From assembly GCF_000832125.1 (NCBI RefSeq), contig NZ_JPRK01000022.1, forward strand, positions 1-63,235: a DNA stretch of 63,235 nt, given 5' to 3'. Numbering within the stretch: position 1 is the first letter of the stretch; each line of letters opens with the position of its first letter. The position numbers were made by a program, and so were the translations under genes. Of the stretch, positions 52,490 to 61,072 are shown one piece after another. The notes under the pieces are model-generated. The model searched no databases, was not told the origin of the DNA, and saw only the letters and a list, made by a program, of their open reading frames with translations. The stretch comes from Flavobacterium hibernum. GTDB taxonomy: Bacteria > Bacteroidota > Bacteroidia > Flavobacteriales > Flavobacteriaceae.

Positions 52490-54706
52490 ATGGCAAAATT
52501 ACCCGTATCAACTGAAAAAATTATTGAAGATTTTGGACCGCATTTAAATTATGCTCCAAAAGACGGTTACGAAGGTAGAGATGAACCAGATGAAGTAGTA
52601 AAAACGCACTGTTGTTTTTGCGGAATGCAATGTGGTATTCAGTTATTAGTAAAAGAAAATAAAGTAGTAGGTTTTGAGCCTTGGATGGAATTTCCTTTTA
52701 ACGAAGGACGCTTATGTCCAAAAGGAGTTCAGCGTTATTTACAAAATAATCATCTAGACAGACTTTTGCATCCTATACAAAGAGTAGAAGGAAAAGGCTT
52801 CGAAAAAGTTTCTTGGGATGATGCAATGGATAAAACGGTTTCTGAAATAAAAAGAATTCAGGAAAAATACGGTAAACATGCTTTTTCAATGTTATCAGGC
52901 GTATCGCTTACCAATGAAAAAAGTTATCTCGTTGGGAAATTTGCGCGTGTAGCATTAAAAACCAGAAATTTAGATTATAACGGAAGACTTTGCATGGTAA
53001 GTGCAGGAGCTGGAAATAAAAAAGCTTTTGGATTAGACCGCGCCTCAAACAATTATTCGGATCTGGAATATGCCGAAGTAATTATAGTTGCGGGAGCAAA
53101 TATTAGCGAAACTTTTCCAACCTTGACCCATTGGATTTGGAAAGCTAGAGATCGTGGCGCAAAACTTATTGTGATTGATCCTAGAATGATTCCGCTTGCA
53201 AGAACAGCCGATATTCATCTAGATGTAAAACCCGGAACAGATTCTGCTTTATATGGCGCAATGCTAAAATATTTGGTGGATAACAATATGTTAGATCATG
53301 ATTTTATCGATAATTATACATCAGGATTTCAGGAAACAATCGATGCCGTAAAAGATTATACTTTAGAATGGGCAGAAGAAATTACAGGAATCGATAAAAA
53401 TAAAATTAAAGCTGCCGCAGAGTTATGGGGCAAAGCCAAAACAAGCTTCTTATTACATGCGCGTGGAATTGAACATCACTCTAAAGGAGTTGATAATGTA
53501 TTAGGATGTATAAATTTAGTTCTGGCAACAGGAAGAATTGGTAGACCATATTGTGGATACGGAACCATTACCGGTCAAGGAAACGGTCAAGGAGGAAGAG
53601 AGCACGGACATAAATGTGATCAATTACCCGGAAATCGTGATATTGAAAATCCTGAGCATAGAAAGTACATATCTGAAGTGTGGGGAATCGACGAAAAAGA
53701 TATGCCCGGAAAAGGACTTACAGCTTATGAAATTATAGAAGCCATTCATAGCGGAGAGATCAAAGGATTGATTTCCATTTGTTTCAATCCGCTGGTTTCA
53801 CTACCAAATAACAATTATGTTAGATCAGCGCTCGAAAAGTTAGAATTCTACGTTTGTATCGATTTCTTTTTGAATGAAACTGCTCGCCATGCCGATATTG
53901 TTTTAGCAGGTTCTTTACAAGAAGAAGAAGAAGGAACAACAACTTCGGCAGAAGGTCGCGTTATTAGAATTAGACAGGCAGTTACGCCTCCGGGAGAAGC
54001 CAGAACTGATACTTCTATCTTTTTAGAATTGGCTAAAAGATTAGGCGAAGAAGATAAATTTACCTACGAAAATAGTGAAGCTATTTTTAATGAATTGCGT
54101 GTAGCTTCTAAAGGAGGAACAGCAGATTATTTTGGAATATCATACAAAAAAGTAGAAGACAATATGGGTGTTTTTTGGCCATGTCCAACAGACGATCATC
54201 CGGGAACACCAAGATTATGGGAAGATAAAAAATTTAAAACCCCAGATGGAAAAGCACATTTTAATCCCGCTCCATACAAATTACCGGGAGAAGTTACCGA
54301 TGATGAATACCCAATAACATTAACAACTGGGCGTGTTGTTTCACAATATTTAAGCGGAACTCAAACACGAAGAATAGGTAAATTGGTCGATCAGTTTCCT
54401 GAACCAATGGTCGAAATTCATCCGGAATTAGCAGCTAAATACGGAATTAAACAACGTGAATTAGTTCGAGTTGCAACCCGAAGAGGAGAAGGAATATTTC
54501 CGGCGAATATTGTTGAAACCATTAGAAAAGATACCGTTTTTATACCGTACCATTGGCCCGGAGCCAAATCGGCAAACCAATTAACACCCGGAACTTTAGA
54601 TCCAATTTCTAAAATACCCGAGTTTAAAGTTTGTGCCTGTTTATTAGACCCACAAGGAAAAATAGCGCCACCATCGAAAGAATCAGATGCTTATGCAAGT
54701 TTATAA
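52490..54706 (+). CDS. Molybdopterin nitrate reductase catalytic subunit (NasC/NarB-like)
   Basis: This 738-aa enzyme reduces nitrate at a bis-MGD molybdenum centre. Its 4Fe-4S ligands are C41, C44, C48 and C76 (CCFCGMQCG, then GRLCPKG). The likely Mo ligand is C168 in NGRLCMVSA. The C-terminal TPGTLDPISKIPEFK is typical of assimilatory and periplasmic-type nitrate reductases. There is no Tat or Sec signal, so it is cytoplasmic. Unlike NasC it is followed by separate iron-sulfur, Rieske and membrane subunits, which suggests a quinol-linked complex. A formate dehydrogenase-type enzyme is the main alternative, but the NarK neighbours argue for nitrate. Confidence 0.9.
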   Translation: MAKLPVSTEKIIEDFGPHLNYAPKDGYEGRDEPDEVVKTHCCFCGMQCGIQLLVKENKVVGFEPWMEFPFNEGRLCPKGVQRYLQNNHLDRLLHPIQRVEGKGFEKVSWDDAMDKTVSEIKRIQEKYGKHAFSMLSGVSLTNEKSYLVGKFARVALKTRNLDYNGRLCMVSAGAGNKKAFGLDRASNNYSDLEYAEVIIVAGANISETFPTLTHWIWKARDRGAKLIVIDPRMIPLARTADIHLDVKPGTDSALYGAMLKYLVDNNMLDHDFIDNYTSGFQETIDAVKDYTLEWAEEITGIDKNKIKAAAELWGKAKTSFLLHARGIEHHSKGVDNVLGCINLVLATGRIGRPYCGYGTITGQGNGQGGREHGHKCDQLPGNRDIENPEHRKYISEVWGIDEKDMPGKGLTAYEIIEAIHSGEIKGLISICFNPLVSLPNNNYVRSALEKLEFYVCIDFFLNETARHADIVLAGSLQEEEEGTTTSAEGRVIRIRQAVTPPGEARTDTSIFLELAKRLGEEDKFTYENSEAIFNELRVASKGGTADYFGISYKKVEDNMGVFWPCPTDDHPGTPRLWEDKKFKTPDGKAHFNPAPYKLPGEVTDDEYPITLTTGRVVSQYLSGTQTRRIGKLVDQFPEPMVEIHPELAAKYGIKQRELVRVATRRGEGIFPANIVETIRKDTVFIPYHWPGAKSANQLTPGTLDPISKIPEFKVCACLLDPQGKIAPPSKESDAYASL

Positions 54707-54724
54707 TCTATAAAAAATGACACT

Positions 54725-55294
54725 ATGAATTTGACTAATTTTAATAGAAATGAAGAGTTTTTTGTAGATCTGCAACGTTGCATTGGCTGTAAAGCGTGCG
54801 AGATGGCGTGTGCAGAATGTGAAACCAATGGACAAGAATCATTGATAAGCGTAAACTATGTTGAGCGTTCATCAACAATTCAAACAACCGTACAAGTTTG
54901 TATGCATTGCGAAGATCCAGTTTGTGCAAACGTATGTCCTGCCGATGCCATTTCACAAGATGAATTTGGAGTTGTTCACACCGCAAATACAGAAAGATGC
55001 ATTGGATGTTCAAACTGCGTAATGGCATGTCCGTTTGGAGTACCTAAAAAAATGGAAGAATACGATTTAATGATGAAATGTACCATGTGCTACGACAGAA
55101 CTAGCGTGGGTAAAAAACCAATGTGCGCAACAGTTTGTCCAAGTGGAGCATTGTTTTATGGAACAAGAGAGCAAATCGAAGAAATGAGACCAAATAGTAC
55201 ACCAATAAATACGTTCATTTTTGGTAAAGAAGTAGTGAACACCAAAGTTAATATTATGATGCCAAAAGGCAGTAATGAATTAAGAATATATTAA
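54725..55294 (+). CDS. Four-cluster ferredoxin-type electron transfer subunit
   Basis: This 189-aa protein resembles DmsB/NrfC-type subunits. Cys groups occur as CIGCKACEMAC, CMHCEDPVCANVC, CIGCSNCVMAC and CTMCYDR with a later CATVC, enough for four 4Fe-4S clusters. It has no signal peptide and sits with the catalytic subunit in the cytoplasm. It starts 18 nt after the catalytic gene and relays electrons to it. Confidence 0.92.
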   Translation: MNLTNFNRNEEFFVDLQRCIGCKACEMACAECETNGQESLISVNYVERSSTIQTTVQVCMHCEDPVCANVCPADAISQDEFGVVHTANTERCIGCSNCVMACPFGVPKKMEEYDLMMKCTMCYDRTSVGKKPMCATVCPSGALFYGTREQIEEMRPNSTPINTFIFGKEVVNTKVNIMMPKGSNELRIY

Positions 55295-55304
55295 ATCCGA
55301 ATCC

Positions 55305-55817
55305 ATGTCAAAAGAAGATAATTTAAATGAAAACTGGAAAAAAGATTTTCCAATAAAAAAACAAGAATCAACACATGTAAGCCGTCGTGATTTTGCCAAA
55401 TTCTTGACTTTTGTTTCTGGCGGATTAATGGTTGGAAGTGGTTTTGTTGCTGCAAAAGCATATTTTTTACCAAAAGAAGGTGTTCAGGGAGAACATTTTA
55501 TTTGTAATAAAGACGAAGTTCCTGTGGGCGGAACAAGAGGTTTTGTAATTGAAGGAAGTACAATTCCTTATATTTTAATACATCTTGAAAGTGGAGATTT
55601 TAGAGCTTATGAGCAAAAATGTACCCATCTTTCCTGTTCCGTATTTTACAAACCCGGAACAGGAATTATTCATTGCCCGTGTCACGAAGGATCGTTTGAT
55701 GCAATGACAGGCGATGTAATTGCAGGACCGCCGCCAAGAGCTTTGCCACAATTAGAAGTTTTTTTTAAAGAAAATGCCGTTTACGTAAAAGCAGTAGTAG
55801 AAAATAAAGAAAGCTAG
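55305..55817 (+). CDS. Tat-exported Rieske 2Fe-2S protein
   Basis: This 170-aa protein has a twin-Arg signal anchor (SRRDFAKFLT, Arg at 27-28) and a membrane helix at about 34-52. Its Rieske domain has ligands C106 and H108 (CTHLSC) and C124 and H127 (CPCH). It resembles quinol-oxidising Rieske subunits. Its export to the periplasm contrasts with the cytoplasmic catalytic and ferredoxin subunits, so it may take electrons from quinol on the outer side through the cytochrome b-like protein. Confidence 0.92.
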   Translation: MSKEDNLNENWKKDFPIKKQESTHVSRRDFAKFLTFVSGGLMVGSGFVAAKAYFLPKEGVQGEHFICNKDEVPVGGTRGFVIEGSTIPYILIHLESGDFRAYEQKCTHLSCSVFYKPGTGIIHCPCHEGSFDAMTGDVIAGPPPRALPQLEVFFKENAVYVKAVVENKES

Positions 55818-55839
55818 AATAAACTTAAAATCAATTGCT

Positions 55840-56088
55840 ATGAGTACTTTTAGAAGAAGCCAGAATCGAGCCAATCCCAATAAGTTGAACAACATACTTT
55901 CGACACTTATTTTTATTTTAATTCTAAACGTTAGTATCCAGATTTGGTTGTTATATGCCTCACTAAATAATGCATTAGACAATAATAAAGAAATATTGTT
56001 GCCCGCGTTTATAGCATCGGCAGTTTTATTTTTAATTGGTTTTGCTTGGCTGTATTATCTACCAAGTGGAAATTTCAAAAAGAAATAA
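55840..56088 (+). CDS. Small two-helix membrane protein (DUF6755-like)
   Basis: This 82-aa protein has membrane helices at about 22-42 and 56-75 and basic ends (starts MSTFRRSQNRANPNK). The size, helix layout and place after a Rieske gene fit the DUF6755 family, but I am not certain of that assignment. It is probably an accessory subunit of the nitrate module. Confidence 0.65.
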   Translation: MSTFRRSQNRANPNKLNNILSTLIFILILNVSIQIWLLYASLNNALDNNKEILLPAFIASAVLFLIGFAWLYYLPSGNFKKK

Positions 56089-56217
56089 CTTATAAATTTT
56101 ATAATATTCACTAATATCAATTGTAAAAGCTATTTAACCGTTATTTGGGGAAGTAATTAAAGAATTAAGCCTAAATTTATATTCTTTTAATTTTTTAGAT
56201 TTTTAATAACCTAAACT

Positions 56218-56249
56218 AAGTATTAATACTTATATTTGTGATAAGTATT
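56218..56249 (+). promoter_or_regulatory. Promoter and overlapping operator of the Mo-cofactor operon
   Basis: TATATTTG at 56231-56238 matches the -7 consensus. AAGTATTAATACTT (56218-56231) is a perfect palindrome just upstream, and AATACTTAT/ATAAGTATT (56225-56233 and 56241-56249) is a second inverted repeat around it. Three half-sites of one kind therefore cover the -7 element, as expected of a repressor or activator site. Confidence 0.55.
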
Positions 56250-56272
56250 TTCTCTTATATAAAATAGCAACC

Positions 56273-57445
56273 ATGATCCAAGTTGACGAAGCCTTATCAA
56301 TTAGTGCAGAGAATAGCACTAAAATGCCCATTCAAAAAATACAAGTGCATAAAGCGCTAGGTTATATTTTAGCAGAAACGGTTTATTCTCCGATAGCAAT
56401 GCCGCCTTTTCGCCAGTCAGCAATGGATGGTTACGCTTTTATTCATAGTGAAAGACACCAATATGATGTTGTAGATATTTCGCAAGCCGGAGATCATTCA
56501 AATATAAAACTGAACGAAAACGAAGCTGTGCGTATTTTTACAGGTGCGTTTGTTCCTCATAATGCAGATACAGTTGTAATGCAGGAACATGTAATGGCAA
56601 ACGAAAAGTCAATTTTGATTACCAGAATGCCTGCGCAATTTGCTAACGTTCGAAATAAAGGAGAACAAATTGGTCCCGAAGATGTTGCTTTTGAGGCCAA
56701 TACTTTAATTACACCTGCGGCAATAGGTTTTTTGGCCTGTTTAGGAATTACAGAAATTGAAGTTTTTAAAAAGCCAAAAGTTGCCATTTTAGTAACAGGA
56801 AACGAATTGGTAAAACCCGGTAAAAAGCTTCCTAAAGGGAAAATTTACGAGAGCAACTCTATAATGTTGCAAGCAGCACTTGAAACTATTGGGATCAAAA
56901 AAACGAAAGTTCATAAAGTAAAAGACAATCTTAAAGCAACAAAAAAAGCTTTAAAAGAAATTTTAAAAGAAAATGATATTGTTTTAATTTCTGGTGGAAT
57001 TTCTGTTGGTGATTACGATTTTGTAAAGGAAGCATTACTAGAAAATGGAGTAGAAGAACTCTTTTATAAAATCAATCAAAAACCTGGGAAACCAATGTTT
57101 TTTGGTGCAAAAAATGAAACATTAGTTTTTGCCTTACCCGGAAATCCAGCTTCGTCTCTAACTAATTTTTATGTGTATGTCTATCCAGCTATTAAAAATA
57201 GAATGGGATTTTCTGATACTCACTTACCAAAACTAGTTCGGAAATTAAATTCAGGATTTACAAATACAAGCGGAAAAACATTGTTTTTAAAAGCGTTGTA
57301 TGATGAAACCCACGTTACAATTTTAGACAGTCAAAGCTCAGCAATGTTAAATACGTTTGCGATAGCCAACTGTTTATTAATAGTTCCTCATGATGTAGAA
57401 ATGCTCAAAAAAGGAGGACTCGTTAAGTTATTGCCAATCGATTAA
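56273..57445 (+). CDS. moeA: Molybdopterin molybdenumtransferase MoeA
   Basis: This 390-aa enzyme inserts molybdate into adenylylated molybdopterin. Family segments include PPFRQSAMDGYA, FTGAFVPHNADTVVMQE, VTGNELV, ISGGISVGDYDFV and LPGNPASSLTNFYVYV. It is first in the Mo-cofactor operon, behind a promoter with overlapping inverted repeats. The next gene is 255 nt away across repeat words. Confidence 0.96.
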   Translation: MIQVDEALSISAENSTKMPIQKIQVHKALGYILAETVYSPIAMPPFRQSAMDGYAFIHSERHQYDVVDISQAGDHSNIKLNENEAVRIFTGAFVPHNADTVVMQEHVMANEKSILITRMPAQFANVRNKGEQIGPEDVAFEANTLITPAAIGFLACLGITEIEVFKKPKVAILVTGNELVKPGKKLPKGKIYESNSIMLQAALETIGIKKTKVHKVKDNLKATKKALKEILKENDIVLISGGISVGDYDFVKEALLENGVEELFYKINQKPGKPMFFGAKNETLVFALPGNPASSLTNFYVYVYPAIKNRMGFSDTHLPKLVRKLNSGFTNTSGKTLFLKALYDETHVTILDSQSSAMLNTFAIANCLLIVPHDVEMLKKGGLVKLLPID

Positions 57446-57700
57446 CAAAATAGATTTTAGAATACAAAAAAAGAATTTAGAGGATAAATGATAAAATGCA
57501 GTATATAAATTAAAACACATAGCTATGTTTAATAATAGAAAATATGGCGTTTTATAAAAATAACAAAGTAAAGTTCATGAAGCTTTTTATTTATTCAGCT
57601 TTGCGGACTTAATTTTAAAGAGAAGAATGAATAAAAAAACTTTGCGCACTTTGCGGTAATATTTTTTTTCATTTCAACCTGAAACCTGAAACAAAAAGTC

Positions 57701-58273
57701 ATGGAAACACTAACAGTATTTATTCTTTGTGGCGGAAAAAGTTCTCGAATGCAATCAGAGAAAGGATTAGTGCTGTTTCAGGAAAAACCATTTATAGAAC
57801 ATATTATAAAGGCAATTTTGCCAATAACAGAAAATATAAAATTAATTACGGCAACAAAAGAATACGATTATCTGCCGTATGAAAAAATACCGGATATTGT
57901 TTTAGATAAAGGACCTTTGGGCGGAATTTTTACAGCATTAACATATTCTGAAAACCAATTTAATTTGATTTTGAGTTGTGATATTCCATTAATTTCGACA
58001 GGATTACTATCAGAATTAATATCAAAACATAATGAAGAAGCTGAAATTACCATTTTTGCTTCAGAAAGCAGAATGCATCCATTAATTGGAATTTATTCTA
58101 AAAAAGTATTGCCTGTTATCAAAAGCGCAATTGATAACAATGATTTAAAAATGATGAATTTGATTGCCAATGTTCCGCATCAAATCATTAAAATTGAAGA
58201 AAGTGAAAACTTTCATTTAACCAATATTAATTCGGCCGACGAATTAAACGACCTGAATATCAATTTAAGTTAA
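57701..58273 (+). CDS. mobA: Molybdenum cofactor guanylyltransferase MobA
   Basis: This 190-aa enzyme adds GMP to Moco to make MGD, as needed by the nitrate reductase. It has the nucleotide-binding opening LCGGKSSRMQSEKG and LDKGPLGGIFTAL, then the metal-binding Asp in LILSCDIPLIS. The next gene starts 5 nt downstream. Confidence 0.94.
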   Translation: METLTVFILCGGKSSRMQSEKGLVLFQEKPFIEHIIKAILPITENIKLITATKEYDYLPYEKIPDIVLDKGPLGGIFTALTYSENQFNLILSCDIPLISTGLLSELISKHNEEAEITIFASESRMHPLIGIYSKKVLPVIKSAIDNNDLKMMNLIANVPHQIIKIEESENFHLTNINSADELNDLNINLS

Positions 58274-58278
58274 AAGTT

Positions 58279-59067
58279 ATGCGAAACTCTAAAACACCCA
58301 AATTAACAATTGTAGGCGCAGGTCCTGGTGATGTTGAATTAATTACGATGAAAGCTATAAAAGCTTTAAAAAGTGCAGATGTGGTATTGTATGATGCTTT
58401 GGTCAACGAAGAATTATTAGAATATGCATCAAATGCAGAAATAGTTTTTGTTGGAAAACGCTTGGGTTGTCATGCTTACACGCAAGATCAGATTAACGAT
58501 TTGATTGTTTCGATGGCAAAAAGTCACGGACATGTAGTACGTTTAAAAGGCGGTGATCCGTTTGTTTTTGGAAGAGGAAGTGAAGAAATCGAGTTTGCAG
58601 AAGAATTTGGAATTGAAACAGCTATTGTTCCCGGAATTTCATCGGCTTTGGGGGTTCCTGCTTCGGTTGGGATTAGTTTAACACAAAGAAAAGTTGCCGA
58701 AAGTTTTTGGGTCATTACAGGAACAACCTCAGATCATAAATTGTCAAAAGATATTCATTTGGCCTCAAAATCTGCCGCAACAGTTGTTATTTTGATGGGA
58801 ATGCATAAATTAAATGAAATAATTGCTATTTATCAGGAAAACCGAAATGACGATTTACCAATCGCTATTATTCAAAACGGAACAAAAAATTCCGAACAAA
58901 AAGTGATTGGAACTATTAATACAATTACTAAATTAGTGTTGGAAAAAAATATATCATCGCCTGCTATTATTGTGATTGGCGAAGTAGTTAGAAATACTTC
59001 AAGCTGGATTTCGTATTTTCAGGAACACTTTGAAGATGAATTCATTTTTCAGAATTTAAATTTATAA
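58279..59067 (+). CDS. cobA: Uroporphyrinogen-III C-methyltransferase (CobA/SUMT)
   Basis: This 262-aa enzyme methylates uroporphyrinogen III twice with SAM to precorrin-2, the branch to siroheme. It has the SAM-binding VGAGPGDVELITMKA, VLYDALV, RLKGGDPFVFGRG and VVPGISSALGVPAS. Its presence in a Mo-cofactor operon points to siroheme for nitrite reductase, which is not in this window. The precorrin-2 dehydrogenase is also absent. Confidence 0.95.
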   Translation: MRNSKTPKLTIVGAGPGDVELITMKAIKALKSADVVLYDALVNEELLEYASNAEIVFVGKRLGCHAYTQDQINDLIVSMAKSHGHVVRLKGGDPFVFGRGSEEIEFAEEFGIETAIVPGISSALGVPASVGISLTQRKVAESFWVITGTTSDHKLSKDIHLASKSAATVVILMGMHKLNEIIAIYQENRNDDLPIAIIQNGTKNSEQKVIGTINTITKLVLEKNISSPAIIVIGEVVRNTSSWISYFQEHFEDEFIFQNLNL

Positions 59068-59069
59068 AA

Positions 59070-59306
59070 ATGATCGAGGTTAAATATTTTGGAGCCATTG
59101 CCGAAAGGACAAAATGTGAGTTCGAAAAAATGTCTTTTTCTGAATTATCACTGCAAAAGCTATTGCAGGATTTAAACGAAAAATACCAATTTGAATCGCT
59201 TACTTTTAGCATCGCCATAAACCAAAAAATAGTTTCAAAAACAACAAATTATACTTTGCAGACAAGCGATGTTGTGGCTTTATTGCCACCATTTGCAGGA
59301 GGGTAA
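59070..59306 (+). CDS. moaD: Molybdopterin synthase sulfur carrier MoaD
   Basis: This 78-aa ubiquitin-like protein ends in LLPPFAGG. The C-terminal Gly-Gly is adenylylated and thiocarboxylated to carry sulfur for molybdopterin. It starts 2 nt after the cobA stop and is followed by its activating enzyme 3 nt further on. Confidence 0.93.
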   Translation: MIEVKYFGAIAERTKCEFEKMSFSELSLQKLLQDLNEKYQFESLTFSIAINQKIVSKTTNYTLQTSDVVALLPPFAGG

Positions 59307-59309
59307 AAT

Positions 59310-60380
59310 ATGGATGCAGCAAAACGATATAACAGACAAACGATTCTGCCTGAAATAGGAGAAGAAGGTCAGTACAAACTATCAAAAGCTAAAGTTTTGG
59401 TTGTTGGTGCCGGAGGTTTGGCTGCCGCAATTTTACCTTATTTAGCATCGGCAGGAGTTGGCGAAATTGGAATTATTGATCATGATGTTATTGAAATTTC
59501 TAATCTGCAAAGACAAGTAATTTATAAAACATCGGCCGTTGGGAAAGCTAAAGTTCAAGAAGCTAAATTGATGATTTCCGAATTGAATCCGTTGGTAAAA
59601 GTCAATGTATTTGCTGAGAAATTATCCAGAAAAAATGCCGTTTCGTTATTCGAGAATTATGATATTATTGTTGATGCAACAGATAATATTTCGATTAAAT
59701 ATATAATAAACGATGCTTGTTTGGTAACGAATAAACCAATGGTTTACGGATCAATTTTTAGATTTCAGGGACAAGTCTCGGTTTTTAATTATCAAAACGG
59801 ACCAACTTACAGATGTATATATCCAGATCAAAATAACAACGCTTTAAACTGTGAAGATGCTGGCGTAATTGGAATTTCGGTTGGAATTATAGGAATGTTT
59901 CAGGCAAACGAAGTGCTGAAAATGATTCTTGGAATTGGAGAAGTTCTTAGCGGTAAAATATTAGTGTATAATATTTTGAACAACGAACAACAAAAATATG
60001 ATTTTGATAAAAGCGATTTTCACTTATTAAATAAAGAAACTTTCGACGAAAAATATAATAAATCTGAAGTTGAAGAAATAAATTTTGAATCAATTTTGGA
60101 TGAAATAAACAATGATGAAGTTTTGTTTCTAGACGTTAGAAATAACGACGAATTGCCAAAAATCGATTTAAAAAATCAAATTCAGATTCCGTTAGTGAAT
60201 TTAGAAAACGAAATTGAAAAACTGGATAAAAACCAAGTAATTTACATTTTCTGTCAATCTGGAATTCGAAGTAAAATTGCAGTTGAATCGCTTCAAAGGC
60301 ATCAATTTAAAGACGTAAAAAGTATTGTTGGTGGAGTTTTGGCAATGAAACAATTATTAAAAAAGGAAATAAGCGTATAG
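59310..60380 (+). CDS. moeB: MoeB-type activating enzyme with C-terminal rhodanese domain
   Basis: This 356-aa enzyme adenylylates MoaD. Residues 1-240 form the ThiF/MoeB domain with VVGAGGLAAA and the RQ site (SNLQRQVIY). Residues 255-356 form a rhodanese domain with active Cys315 in CQSGIRS. The fusion suggests that sulfur passes from the rhodanese persulfide to MoaD. I see a Cys at 169 and at 181 but not the usual two CxxC zinc pairs. An inverted-repeat element follows it. Confidence 0.92.
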   Translation: MDAAKRYNRQTILPEIGEEGQYKLSKAKVLVVGAGGLAAAILPYLASAGVGEIGIIDHDVIEISNLQRQVIYKTSAVGKAKVQEAKLMISELNPLVKVNVFAEKLSRKNAVSLFENYDIIVDATDNISIKYIINDACLVTNKPMVYGSIFRFQGQVSVFNYQNGPTYRCIYPDQNNNALNCEDAGVIGISVGIIGMFQANEVLKMILGIGEVLSGKILVYNILNNEQQKYDFDKSDFHLLNKETFDEKYNKSEVEEINFESILDEINNDEVLFLDVRNNDELPKIDLKNQIQIPLVNLENEIEKLDKNQVIYIFCQSGIRSKIAVESLQRHQFKDVKSIVGGVLAMKQLLKKEISV

Positions 60381-60408
60381 CCGTAGTTACTTATTGATTT
60401 GTCTAGTC

Positions 60409-60508
60409 TGTCATTTCGACGGAGGAGAAATCACACTAGAAACTCCATAAAGAAAATTGCTAAGCTATGTAGATCAACGAGTGTGATTTCTCCTCCGTCG
60501 AAATGACA
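60409..60508. repeat. 100-bp inverted-repeat element within the Mo-cofactor operon
   Basis: A perfect 29-bp inverted repeat has arms 60409-60437 and 60480-60508 with core catttcgacggaggagaaat. It lies between moeB and moaE. The loop (aattgctaagctatgtagatc) has drifted from the common loop motif. A second repeat type, aattcgtggcaaaaaaaatc, follows at 60550-60612. Confidence 0.87.
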
Positions 60509-60631
60509 ATCTTGAGGTAATTTTCTTTACTATGATTTTAATTTGTGAAAATTAGCGTAATTCGTGGCAAAAAAAATCCTTTTAACCTTTGTAATCTGTG
60601 GCAAAAAACTGTAGTCAAAAAAACATAAAAA

Positions 60632-61063
60632 ATGAGTAAAAATGTATTTGTAGAAGGGCCAATAGCTTCTGAATTTATCGCTGAGTCGATTGCGAAACAT
60701 CAGTCAAAACATACGATTGGGGCGCATAATATTTTTTTAGGACAAGTTCGTGCCGATGTTATTCATGACAATACAGTCGTAGCAATAGACTATTCGGCTT
60801 ACACCGATATGGCAAACGAAGCCTTGCATGCAATTCGTGAAAAAGCGTTTGCCAAATTCGACTTAACCTGTATGCATATTTATCATAGTTTAGGTGTTGT
60901 AAAAGCAGGTGAAATTTGCTTGTTCGTTTTTGTTTCGGCAACACGACGCAAACAAGTTTATGAAGCGACTGAAGCGATTGTAAACTGGATAAAAACCGAT
61001 GTACCGATTTTTGGTAAAGAGATATTTGAAAACGATACATTCACTTGGAAACAAAATACCTAA
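60632..61063 (+). CDS. moaE: Molybdopterin synthase catalytic subunit MoaE
   Basis: This 143-aa enzyme converts cyclic pyranopterin phosphate to molybdopterin with MoaD. It has GAHNIFLGQVRAD near the start, IDYSAYTDMANEAL, the ICLFVFVSATRRKQVYEA segment and the late VPIFGKEIFE with the conserved Lys. It lies 9 nt before the moaCB gene. Confidence 0.95.
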   Translation: MSKNVFVEGPIASEFIAESIAKHQSKHTIGAHNIFLGQVRADVIHDNTVVAIDYSAYTDMANEALHAIREKAFAKFDLTCMHIYHSLGVVKAGEICLFVFVSATRRKQVYEATEAIVNWIKTDVPIFGKEIFENDTFTWKQNT

Positions 61064-61072
61064 GAAAATAAA

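Noticed and set aside
52490..54706. Formate dehydrogenase
   Set aside because: The C-terminal segment, the Mo-ligand context GRLCMVSA and two NarK neighbours favour nitrate reductase, though substrate is unproven.
57544..57612. Short ORF of 22 codons (MAFYKNNKVKF...) between moeA and mobA
   Set aside because: It runs into repeat words, has no clear ribosome site and no conserved feature I can see.
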